Positions 54,630 to 62,846 of a DNA stretch of 64,000 bases are shown here, piece by piece (position 1 is the stretch's first letter; every line of letters starts with the position of its first letter). A program made the position numbers and the translations under genes. The notes beneath the pieces were generated by a model, which ran no database searches, had not been told where the DNA came from, and worked only from the letters and a program-made list of their open reading frames with translations. Source of the DNA: JBDIVL01 sp039794405 (GTDB taxonomy: Bacteria > Planctomycetota > Brocadiia > Brocadiales > Brocadiaceae); contig JBDIVL010000021.1 of NCBI GenBank assembly GCA_039794405.1, positions 1 to 64,000 of the forward strand, read 5' to 3'.

Positions 54630-55361
54630 CTAGCCAATAATAATCCTTGCATCCACAACTTTTATACCTTTTGGATAAACAAGGATAGGATTTAAGTCTA
54701 TTTCTTTAATATTTTCCATAGAAACCATAATGTTTGATACACATACAATTGTTTGTATTAGCGCAGAAATGTCTAACGGCTCCGTATGTCTAAAGCCCTC
54801 TAAGAGTGCAACCCCTTTTATATCATAAATCATGTCTAGCGCCTCATATTCCTCCACAGGAGCAATTCTAAAAGACACATCCTTAAAAACCTCCACCAAG
54901 ATACCACCCAATCCAAACATTACTGCCGGACCAAACTGGGGATCCCTTAATCCTCCAACAATAACCTCTGTTGAGGGTGCTGCCATTTCTGAGACAAGAA
55001 CTCCGTAAACCCTTGCATCTGGCTGCATCTTTTTTACATTACCTGTAATCTCTTCATAAGCAGTCTTGATACCTTCGCTGTCCTGTATATTTAACTTTAC
55101 ACCACCTATATCCGTTTTATGACTAATATCAGGAGAGACAATTTTCAAAACAACTGGGTATCCAATAGATGCTGCGGCCCTGACTGCATCAGGAACAGAA
55201 GAAGCTATGATATTTTTTGTGGTTGTAATCCCAAAGGCCCCGATGATTTCTTTAGCTTCAGGCTCAAGCAATTGATATCTTTTCTGTTGAAAAACCTTTT
55301 GTATGATATTATGCGCAATTTCCCTGCTGTTCGTGAAAAGTTTATTCATATCGTTTCTCAT
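54630..55361 (-). CDS. Acetate-CoA ligase (ADP-forming) beta-subunit-like ATP-grasp protein
   Basis: This 243-residue protein (possible start also at residue 5) has the ATP-grasp fold of acyl-CoA synthetase (NDP-forming) beta subunits. It includes IGYPVVLKIVSPDISHKTDI (residues 70-89), GGVKLNIQD, VLVSEMAAPSTEVIVGGLRD and FGPAVMFGLGGILVEVFKDV. It ends in ENIKEIDLNPILVYPKGIKV. The length is that of a stand-alone beta subunit; the alpha subunit with the phosphoryl-His is not adjacent. Such enzymes make ATP from acyl-CoA or work as protein acyl-CoA ligases. Without the partner the exact activity is open. Confidence 0.85.
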   Translation of the reverse strand: MRNDMNKLFTNSREIAHNIIQKVFQQKRYQLLEPEAKEIIGAFGITTTKNIIASSVPDAVRAAASIGYPVVLKIVSPDISHKTDIGGVKLNIQDSEGIKTAYEEITGNVKKMQPDARVYGVLVSEMAAPSTEVIVGGLRDPQFGPAVMFGLGGILVEVFKDVSFRIAPVEEYEALDMIYDIKGVALLEGFRHTEPLDISALIQTIVCVSNIMVSMENIKEIDLNPILVYPKGIKVVDARIIIG

Positions 55362-55821
55362 AATTGCTCAGGTACACAGTTCATGGTTGGTTGTTTTCCT
55401 TTTCTTCAAACCTTTCAATTTTCATCCATTCCCTAACCGTGAATCCAAATCTGAGCAGTTACCATTTCTCTCTAAGATCGATAAAGATAATAAAGTTCAT
55501 CCTGGGACGGAATTTTCTTCCTACGCTTTATTATAACGATAAATACCAAATGTTCAAAGGGTATATAGCAAATACCATATGAAGCAAAATATATGTACGG
55601 TGGGTGGAGCTTCAGAAATGAGTTGCAAAAACGTCCATTTCTAGAGATAATATGAATTGTATAATTATCGTTATTACTGTATATATTTCACTGTGAGAGG
55701 CTTCTTCCTAAAAGTTATAAGAACTTTATTGACGACATGGAAACAGTGTTGTTAACCCTGTCGGCAGCCCGATTCAGAGTTAGCACACATTGTTAATTTC
55801 CCCGGTTTGTAGAATTAACAT
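55362..55821. other. Divergent intergenic region
   Basis: This lies between the minus-strand ATP-grasp gene and the plus-strand HAD-HerA gene, so it should hold the promoters of both. It is AT-rich; I see no repeat family, RNA gene or certain promoter. Short open frames at 55303-55582 overlap the first gene's start and lack support. Confidence 0.4.
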
Positions 55822-57537
55822 ATGCAATATTATGCACTCGCCTGTGATTACGATGGAACGCTGGCCTGGTTAGGTCGAGTGGATGAAAAAACCTTGGCAG
55901 CACTTGAACGTTTGCAGAATTCCGGCCGGAGATTAATTCTCGTTACTGGCCGGATACTCGATGACCTTCTCGAAGTCTTCCCCCATACCCACCTCTTTGA
56001 CAGGATTATTGCCGAAAACGGTGCCTTATTATACCGGCCAGGCACACGCAAAGAAAAACTCTTGTGTGAAAGTGTACCACAGGAGTTTATCGATGCACTT
56101 CGCAACCGTGGTATCAAGCCACTTTCAACAGGGCGCTCAATCGTTTCCACCCTAAGGCCCAATGAAACCGCAGTGCTCGAAATTATCCGTGACTTAGGTA
56201 TTGAAGTACAGGTAATTTTCAATAAGGGCTCTGTAATGATACTTCCCTCAGGTGTGAACAAAGCAACCGGACTCCGTGCAGCACTGAGTGAACTGGGATT
56301 ATCGCCGCACAATGTTGTCGGCGTAGGTGATGCAGAAAATGATCATTCTTTCCTTAACATGTGTGAATATTCTGTTGCAGTTGCCAATGCGCTCCCCGCA
56401 ATTAAGGAACATGTTGACTTCATCACAAAGTCAGAACATGGTGCCGGTGTCGTTGAACTCATTGACAAAATTGTTACGAATGATTTACATGAACTTGAAT
56501 TTCAGCAGGACCGGCATATAATCCTGCTTGGTACTTGCAAAGATGGACATGAGGTACGAATGAGACCTTATGGTACGAGCATCCTGCTTTCCGGGACCTC
56601 AGGGAGCGGGAAATCAACCTTCGCAACGGGTTTTCTGGAACGTCTCATCGAGCACGGGTACCAATTTTGTATTGTCGATCCTGAAGGCGACTATTTAACA
56701 TTCGAAGATGCTGTTATTGTGGGCGGTAGTAAGCAAGTACCTATTGTGGATGAAGTAATCAAGCTTCTGGATAAATCAGAACAAAACTGCGTTGTAAACA
56801 TGCTCGGTATAACCCTTGAAGACCGTCCTGCCTTCTTCGAAGTTCTTTTATCCGCCCTTTTAGAACTGCGTGCCAGGACCGGCCGGCCACACTGGATAGT
56901 AATAGATGAAACACATCACTTACTACCATCAACCTCAACACCGCCTGAATCACTGAAAATTCCAGAAGACTTGCAAGGTATGATGCTCATTACGGTACAT
57001 CCGGATCACCTCACTCAAAATATTTTATCATCAATCGACATCATTATCGTTATAGGACAGTCTCCAGAGCAGAGCATCCGAAGGTTTAGTGAAATTCTTA
57101 GCCAACCCATACCACCGATCCCCTCATCAAAACTTGAACCTGGCGAAGCTATTGCCTGGTGGAGACATCCGGAGGCGGACCCATTCCTGTTTCGCAGCAT
57201 TCCGCCCCGGTCTGAACGCCGCCGTCATCTTCTTAAATATGCAGAAGGCAAGCTTGGTACCGATAAAAGTTTTTATTTCCGTGGTACAGAGAAAAAACTC
57301 AATCTCCGTGCCCATAATCTTATGATCTTTATGCAGTTAGCTGAAGGGGTTGACGATGATACCTGGATGTACCATCTCCGCCGGGGAGATTACTCTCGAT
57401 GGTTTCGGGAATCGATAAAAGACGATAGTCTCGCTTACGAGGCGGAAGTTATTGAAAAAATGAATGGTATTTCTCCCGAAAAGAGCCGTGCGCTCATTAG
57501 GGGAATGATCGAAAAACGCTATACAGGTCCCGCCTGA
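55822..57537 (+). CDS. HAD phosphatase fused to HerA-type P-loop ATPase
   Basis: This 571-residue fusion has an N-terminal HAD-IIB (Cof/SPP-like) phosphatase, about residues 1-210: motif I ACDYDGTLAWLG, motif II LVTGRILDD, a Lys in VNKATGLRA and motif IV GVGDAENDHSFLNMCEYSV. After a linker comes a HerA/FtsK-like ATPase domain (about 235-460): Walker A LLSGTSGSGKSTFATGFLER, then FCIVDPEGDYLTFE and Walker B HWIVIDETHHLLPS. The C-terminal 80 residues are unclear. HerA-type ATPases move DNA or act on nucleoprotein; the fusion is unusual. The HAD part could act on a sugar or nucleotide phosphate. The transcript stands alone. Confidence 0.85.
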   Translation: MQYYALACDYDGTLAWLGRVDEKTLAALERLQNSGRRLILVTGRILDDLLEVFPHTHLFDRIIAENGALLYRPGTRKEKLLCESVPQEFIDALRNRGIKPLSTGRSIVSTLRPNETAVLEIIRDLGIEVQVIFNKGSVMILPSGVNKATGLRAALSELGLSPHNVVGVGDAENDHSFLNMCEYSVAVANALPAIKEHVDFITKSEHGAGVVELIDKIVTNDLHELEFQQDRHIILLGTCKDGHEVRMRPYGTSILLSGTSGSGKSTFATGFLERLIEHGYQFCIVDPEGDYLTFEDAVIVGGSKQVPIVDEVIKLLDKSEQNCVVNMLGITLEDRPAFFEVLLSALLELRARTGRPHWIVIDETHHLLPSTSTPPESLKIPEDLQGMMLITVHPDHLTQNILSSIDIIIVIGQSPEQSIRRFSEILSQPIPPIPSSKLEPGEAIAWWRHPEADPFLFRSIPPRSERRRHLLKYAEGKLGTDKSFYFRGTEKKLNLRAHNLMIFMQLAEGVDDDTWMYHLRRGDYSRWFRESIKDDSLAYEAEVIEKMNGISPEKSRALIRGMIEKRYTGPA

Positions 57538-57753
57538 TTTCCTCAAAGGCATACGCGGCAACCGGAACTCAACATAATTGTGCGGGCAATGTCCTGTCCG
57601 TAGACATTGATCCATGTACCGGAAAACGAAAAATGCGAAACAAACAACGACACAAGCCCATAACAAAATTGGTACATATTTTTTACGGTCCTTCACCGTA
57701 GGCGGGTCGGTGGTCTCAATGTGTAGTTCTATTTTGGAGACTAAACTACACAT
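57337..57753 (-). CDS. Possible small membrane protein overlapping the HAD-HerA gene
   Basis: A 138-codon frame starts 31 bases after the capA-like gene on the same strand. Its first 65 residues have a soluble start (MCSLVSKIELHIETTDPPTV), a single transmembrane helix (YVPILLWACVVVCFAFFVFR) and a Cys-rich piece (QCLRTGHCPHNY), which read like a real protein. The last half runs antisense over the 3' 200 bases of the HAD-HerA gene and is doubtful. Either the gene is real and overlaps, or only its N-terminal half is a remnant. Confidence 0.3.
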   Translation of the reverse strand: MCSLVSKIELHIETTDPPTVKDRKKYVPILLWACVVVCFAFFVFRYMDQCLRTGHCPHNYVEFRLPRMPLRKSGGTCIAFFDHSPNERTALFGRNTIHFFNNFRLVSETIVFYRFPKPSRVISPAEMVHPGIIVNPFS

Positions 57754-57783
57754 TGAGATACAAGAAGCCGATTGGTTTTCTAT

Positions 57784-58896
57784 TTAACCCCTTCGGAGTG
57801 TTAAGGTATAGTCTCTGTTTAGTTCAGCCCTCGTTCCAAACCTTTTTCCTTCTCTATTCAAGGTGTTTCTCAACCATACGGTATCAGATGTCGATGCCCG
57901 ATTTACCCGAAAACGCTTAATCTGTGTTGGTATCATTTGCATATGGATGAGCTTTCCACCCAACGGTTCCATAGAAGCAAAATACATAAATCCCAGGTCG
58001 CCCCGAAAGGACTCATAACCGCTAATACCCTCATAGTCATTGAAAAAATCACCACAACCGTAAATAACAGGTCTATCTTTATAGACTTCTATTCCTTTTA
58101 TATGATGGGAAGAATGTCCATGGATTACATCAACGCCTGCATCATCGATAAGCTTATGGGCAAAGTTTATTTGTTCATGAGGCATCTCATAACCCCAATT
58201 ACCTCCCCAATGAATAGAAGCTATTATGATATCCCTTTGCCGCTTTATTTTTTGCACCCTTTCTGCCAAATATTGCACCGTTTTGTCTGAGAAATCTTTT
58301 AACAGACATACGCCGGGCCTGTTTTCTGCAGCAGCCCATTCCTGTGGTATCCCGCTGGTTTCCGATCCAAGGGAGAATACAATTACCCTGCCCTTCCCCT
58401 TAATTTCCAGCACTGCAGGGGCCTCTGCCTCTCTCAGATTTTGACCCGCTCCGGCACTGTTCACATTCACCTTCTTTAATGTTTCGATGGTTTCTGTAAG
58501 TCCGGCATATCCCCAATCAAGGGTGTGGTTGTTTGCAAGAGAGCAGTGATCTATTTTGGCAGCCGTTATACAGGGAGTATTTGCAGGATTCATCCTGTAT
58601 TGTATCACCTTGCCTTTCCAATAATCGTTGCTCTTTGTTATACTTGTTTCTAAATTAATTATTCTTACATCCGGCGCAACACGTTCCAGTTCATTGAGGG
58701 CATCTCCCCAGATATAGGAAAAGCTAACGGGCTGAGGAATCCGGCCGCTTGCCTCTTCAGCAAGTTCAACATATTCTCTCGCATTTTTCACGTAAGGCTC
58801 GTGGATGACAGGGTCGCTTGGGTGAGGTAACACTTGATCAATGCCCCTTCCCGTCATTACGTCACCGCACATAAATATAGTGATGGTATCCGGCAT
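57784..58896 (-). CDS. CapA/PgsA-like metallophosphatase-fold protein
   Basis: This 370-residue protein belongs to the bacterial capsule synthesis CapA family (PGA_cap). Motifs are TIFMCGDVMTGRGIDQVLPH (residues 4-23), IINLETSITKS, CSLANNHTLDWGYAGLTETI, ASIHWGGNWGYEMPHEQI and GVDVIHGHSSHHIKGIEVYK. The Asp, Asn and His residues resemble the metal site of calcineurin-like phosphoesterases. Members take part in poly-gamma-glutamate export, but many have other roles. No signal peptide is seen. No pgs/cap genes are adjacent, so poly-glutamate is not implied. It lies just after the restriction-modification genes on the same strand. Confidence 0.88.
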   Translation of the reverse strand: MPDTITIFMCGDVMTGRGIDQVLPHPSDPVIHEPYVKNAREYVELAEEASGRIPQPVSFSYIWGDALNELERVAPDVRIINLETSITKSNDYWKGKVIQYRMNPANTPCITAAKIDHCSLANNHTLDWGYAGLTETIETLKKVNVNSAGAGQNLREAEAPAVLEIKGKGRVIVFSLGSETSGIPQEWAAAENRPGVCLLKDFSDKTVQYLAERVQKIKRQRDIIIASIHWGGNWGYEMPHEQINFAHKLIDDAGVDVIHGHSSHHIKGIEVYKDRPVIYGCGDFFNDYEGISGYESFRGDLGFMYFASMEPLGGKLIHMQMIPTQIKRFRVNRASTSDTVWLRNTLNREGKRFGTRAELNRDYTLTLRRG

Positions 58897-58915
58897 TTTT
58901 ATTATTTACCTCTAC

Positions 58916-59887
58916 CTATAGATTGCATAACCAGCGAGACACAGATGCTATCTGATTATCATCGGTTAAATTTGCAGCATTTGTAAGTACACCAGTTTTT
59001 AACAGATTCCAAATTTCAGTTGCCATTTTTGCTTCTATGGCAGCTCCAATAAAGAAAAGGTATGGGGTATGTCTTACTTTTTTAAATGACTCTCTTATGC
59101 GGTTAAGTGCTGTTCGTGCTGTTTTCCAGTGTTCATCAGCCCCGGCAGGGTCTATTCCACCTTTGAGTTCTCCAAGGGCAACATACGAATCAGGGGAATT
59201 AAGTACATCCTTAGCAATTTTTTTATTACAAAATTCTTTTGAATTACAATTAAACAAGCATAAATCCACATTGTTACCAACTATGGGTATATTCAAGTTA
59301 TAAAGTGCGGTACGGTACTGATCATCTTTCTGCCAGCATATTCACTTTACAAAAATCTCGATATCCGCGTCATTCTCCAACATCTGTACCCATGTATTTG
59401 TTTCAGAGTGAAGCCATTCATAAGATTTACCAGCAACCTTAAGTGCAGAAAGAATGGAGCGAGTTAACTTCCGTTGGGCTAATACGCCGCCAATATTGCG
59501 CATTGAACCACCCAAAGAATCTCCGCGTATCAGTAAAAATCTAAAAACAAGTTCTTCAACGAACTTTCTCCCCGCTGGCTCAAGAAAATTATCAACTAGC
59601 CCTTTTATTGCTTCTTCCTTATCCTTTGGCAGTAAATGATTGTTTGCCTTATCTGATACACCAGCAGCAGTTAATAGGGCTGATTGTATATCAGGAATGT
59701 CGAGCAAATCAGCCGGAGTCTTAGCGGTTGAAGCAGCAACTTTCAATGCCCTTGCTTCTTCAATATACGGAGTAGCCTGCCTGTTCTTCTCTAATGCCTG
59801 TGCTACGAAACCAGCACGGACAGCTTCATATGTGGTCTCAAGGTCTTTGCTCGACTTTACATGCGGTAGATTCGGCTTACGCATCAT
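58916..59887 (-). pseudogene. AvaI/BsoBI-type restriction endonuclease interrupted by in-frame TGA
   Basis: The frame starts at the ATG at 59887, overlapping the stop of the methyltransferase gene (ATGA). The first 181 codons (59887-59345) include FLLIRGDSLGGSMRNIGGVL, then TGA at 59342-59344. Without any change of frame it continues WQKDDQYRTALYNLNIPIVG, NNVDLCLFN and LGELKGGIDPAGADEHWKTA to the stop at 58916. The latter part has the Asp and the E-x-K of the AvaI/BsoBI PD-(D/E)xK site. The full span of about 322 codons matches the family (about 315-323 residues, from memory). The stop (TGG to TGA would be one change) either kills the nuclease or is read through. A separate restart at the ATG at 59296 would give only the catalytic part. 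Confidence 0.8.
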
Positions 59888-61311
59888 GTCCTTCTCCAGA
59901 CATAAACACATTTTCGGAGCAATTCTCGTCCGTGCTTGCCCATCTGCTGACTACTGTTTCCTTTACCATTAGGCAATACCAGGATCTTTTCTATCTGAAA
60001 CCCCAACTTCTCTGCAATGTTGGAGAGTATCATATCCACTGAGATGCTAACTCCCGCATATCGAACGTTATCATTTACCATAAATAAAAGAGAATTAGGA
60101 TTCATTACTCTTGAACACTCGGCAATTACACAGGCCATCTCATAAAAATAGCCCCGAACCATTCTTGGAATACCATTGTTATTGAGCATACCTTGTGCTT
60201 TTTGATCGTCTAAGTATTTCAAGATGGCCTGCAGCAGTTCTTGATGATCAGCGGCAGTAATGGCCTCTGACCACTGTGGATTTATCTTTAACAAATCTTT
60301 GGCGCGATTTTCAACTGTACAGCTAAGCATTTGTTGCCGGAGATGCACTAATTCTTTTTCACTTATCCCGTATAAGGCAAGTTCTAAAGCATACGTGCGT
60401 GTATAATCATACCTATTGCAATATGGTGGTGAGGTAATAATGGCATCGTACGTACTCGTGGGAATAGTCGGCAATATATCAAGGCACGATCCACTATAAA
60501 GATGAATCTCGCCATGCGGATGTTTTGAGGTAAAAAGTGTTTTTTGTTTTCCCTTGGTTTGCAGGTCAAAAATAATTTCATCTATTTTATCACAAATAGC
60601 CTTCTCAAAGCTGAGAATTGTTCCTTTGTTAAAAGGCTTCTTACCCTGCCGTCTTCCAGACCGGTAATCCCAACGCAGATATTGACCATCCTTGCGTGTA
60701 TAACTTACCGACTCCAGAATGCACAATAAAGCAAATTTCAAAACTGTCCGAATACGTTCATTTTCCTGCTCGCATGTGCCTAAGTATTTTTCGATTGACT
60801 CTTTTGTTTGTTCTGAATATGCGCCTTTCGTAATGCGCAATTCGTTCAGTGGTATTCGTAACTCAGACCTTTTCCATGGTTGTTCGAGTGACCACCGTTT
60901 CAGGACATTAAAATCATTTTTTGTAAATTCTAACGCTAGTATTTTTTTCGTGCTGATTATTTGTTGACCGATAGGTAACAATTCGATTTCATCGGCGTTT
61001 ATCCCTCGTGCACTAGCGGCAAACAAAGAAGTTCCACTGCCAGCAAACAGGTCTAGAACTATGCCATTAATGATTTTGTATTTTTCAAACAGATATTCGA
61101 CTAAAGAAACAGAGAACGCTTCTTTGAATTTATACCATCGGTAAACTTCTTTGGTCTTGTTAGCCTGAAAACTGACGATTGAACGGGACAAAGAAGGATC
61201 AAGGTGAAATTTGTTCTTGATGTAGTGATATAAATCCTGGTCAAGGTATTCAATCTTGTCCAATGTATTATTTTGTTTTGAATTTACGACATCCTTGGAT
61301 AGAGTTAACAT
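59884..61311 (-). CDS. DNA methyltransferase of the AvaI/BsoBI-type system
   Basis: This 475-residue S-adenosylmethionine-dependent methyltransferase has motif I GIVLDLFAGSGTSLFAASAR (residues 83-102) and, far downstream, motif IV AIITSPPYCNRYDYTRTYAL (about 290-309). SPPY is typical of N4-cytosine enzymes. The order, motif I before motif IV, together with the 190-residue spacing containing WDYRSGRRQGKKPFNKG, fits the multi-domain methyltransferases of this group. The nuclease gene follows with a four-base overlap. If AvaI-like, the target would be CYCGRG (inference). The gene looks intact, so it may protect DNA even though the nuclease frame is broken. Confidence 0.85.
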   Translation of the reverse strand: MLTLSKDVVNSKQNNTLDKIEYLDQDLYHYIKNKFHLDPSLSRSIVSFQANKTKEVYRWYKFKEAFSVSLVEYLFEKYKIINGIVLDLFAGSGTSLFAASARGINADEIELLPIGQQIISTKKILALEFTKNDFNVLKRWSLEQPWKRSELRIPLNELRITKGAYSEQTKESIEKYLGTCEQENERIRTVLKFALLCILESVSYTRKDGQYLRWDYRSGRRQGKKPFNKGTILSFEKAICDKIDEIIFDLQTKGKQKTLFTSKHPHGEIHLYSGSCLDILPTIPTSTYDAIITSPPYCNRYDYTRTYALELALYGISEKELVHLRQQMLSCTVENRAKDLLKINPQWSEAITAADHQELLQAILKYLDDQKAQGMLNNNGIPRMVRGYFYEMACVIAECSRVMNPNSLLFMVNDNVRYAGVSISVDMILSNIAEKLGFQIEKILVLPNGKGNSSQQMGKHGRELLRKCVYVWRRT

Positions 61312-61487
61312 ATATACATGCTATCTAGTGTGGTATAATGTAAAATCTCTACATCTTATTTTGTTATTTACTTGAGTTTGGATTGATGGTTCTTCTATTG
61401 AATTAGTTAAGCCATCAGCTGAATATTCTGAAGTTAAATCTAAAGCTGACGCTCTTCAAATGCTATTCATTAATCTTTATCAGTTTT

Positions 61488-62180
61488 TTACGTACTCTTT
61501 TTAGCCTTATATTGAACTGACGACTCAAACAACCTCATTTGAGTAGCAGTATGGCTTTTTCTCTGGGCAACTCCATTATAACTGTTTTCCTCTACATCCT
61601 CATTTCCCCATTGATCCCATCCTTCCCTCCTGAACCTGGCAAACAATTCCAAGTAAGGACCAGGAGAACAGCTTTCTACAAGGTTGTAGATCTGATCCGG
61701 TTTTCGGGAATGTTCTCTTTTTTGAGATGAGATAATATTTACTTGAGTTCGCCCCGGCTGAAGTGTTCTCATTTGTCCGCGAATACCGAATAAAATGAGT
61801 TCTGTAACATTGCGGAAGTAGAATCCAACCCCCCTGCCATCAGGACCTCCATCCTTTCTTATCTTATACCAAACAATGTTGGTCTTATATGTAAAACCCC
61901 AGCGTTTCATTATTTCAAGACCTTCTGCAAGTAAAGCATTGGGGACCCATAGATAAAGATGCGAGTTCGCAGCAGCAACTTGAGATATCGGTATCTCACT
62001 AATCTCCTCCAGGGTCATTGTCGGATAGCGAAGAAGTCTCTGATGCTCAGGAGCCATCTTTCCTGTCCGATTCTCAAAGCGCCAGGGTGGATCAGCAAGA
62101 ACCGTTGAATAAAGGCCGTGAATTTTAGATATAAAATCCTGCGCTGCTGTAGGTTGAGTAACACTAACAGTCTTCTTCAT
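61488..62180 (-). CDS. MT-A70-family adenine DNA methyltransferase
   Basis: 230 residues from the ATG at 62180, which follows TAGGAGA; longer frames upstream are overlaps with the nuclease gene. The motif TVLADPPWRFENRTG (about residues 26-40) carries DPPW, and LEEISEIPISQVAAANSHLY, LWVPNALLAEGLEIMKRWGF and PGPYLELFARFRREGW are typical of MT-A70 enzymes that make N6-methyladenine. The start overlaps the end of the BglII/BstYI-type nuclease gene by 17 bases, so the two form one restriction-modification operon. A site of the GATC-containing kind is likely, but unproven. Confidence 0.88.
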   Translation of the reverse strand: MKKTVSVTQPTAAQDFISKIHGLYSTVLADPPWRFENRTGKMAPEHQRLLRYPTMTLEEISEIPISQVAAANSHLYLWVPNALLAEGLEIMKRWGFTYKTNIVWYKIRKDGGPDGRGVGFYFRNVTELILFGIRGQMRTLQPGRTQVNIISSQKREHSRKPDQIYNLVESCSPGPYLELFARFRREGWDQWGNEDVEENSYNGVAQRKSHTATQMRLFESSVQYKAKKST

Positions 62181-62754
62181 ATAGATTTCTCCTAATGCCA
62201 AAGACAAGAAGTGGGCATCCGGCACCGCCTCCTCCTTGAATTCTTGGAAGAAGTTTAGACATATGTGTAGTTGAAGCTCCATACGATGGCCCACGACCAA
62301 GATTATCAAAAATCTCCTGCAACTCGTCGCAGCGTGTTATTATTACTCCAACAGAAATTGCACGAAGATCAAACAGCAAGCGGAAGTTATTCAAGTCACG
62401 ATCGAAGAAAGGATCTTTGTTATTCCATTCTATTTCAAGCGCAATTCGGTTTTTAAAGCAATCGACTTCATGTGTTGGAGAGAGCATTTCTTTATCATCA
62501 ACAGTAATTTTTGTATCAAAATTTTTAGGCTTCCAACCTCTCTGAAAAAGCTCACAGTCAATCCAGTCAGCCACCTTCGATTTTCTTCCTCCACCAACGG
62601 TAATCCAACTCTTTTTCAGTCGAAATCGGGCTAAAACATCGCATATATCATCATACTCGGATGTAAAGTCGTGTCGCAGTATTGCCAGGGCATGTCGCCA
62701 TTCATGAATTTCGTAGTAATCTTTGATGAATTTAGGTAATGTATTTATGGACAT
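62164..62754 (-). CDS. BglII/BstYI-family type II restriction endonuclease
   Basis: This 196-residue protein is recognised from HEVDCFKNRIALEIEWNNKD (residues 93-112), FFDRDLNNFRLLFDLRAISV, VGVIITRCDELQEIFDNLG and the C-terminal ASTTHMSKLLPRIQGGGGAG. These are features of the BglII/BstYI family of nucleases. The ExE within ALEIEWNNK is near the PD-(D/E)xK-like site. Family members cut sites with a central GATC (AGATCT, RGATCY); the specificity here is inference. The frame is intact. Unlike the neighbouring AvaI-type nuclease, it appears functional. The methyltransferase gene follows directly. Confidence 0.85.
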   Translation of the reverse strand: MSINTLPKFIKDYYEIHEWRHALAILRHDFTSEYDDICDVLARFRLKKSWITVGGGRKSKVADWIDCELFQRGWKPKNFDTKITVDDKEMLSPTHEVDCFKNRIALEIEWNNKDPFFDRDLNNFRLLFDLRAISVGVIITRCDELQEIFDNLGRGPSYGASTTHMSKLLPRIQGGGGAGCPLLVFGIRRNLYEEDC

Positions 62755-62846
62755 TCTCTCTCGGTTTACTATAAGATAGATGTGTTTCAGTTATAATGCA
62801 AAAGACTTACCATATTATATTGCTTTTCCATAATAATCTTTTGGTT

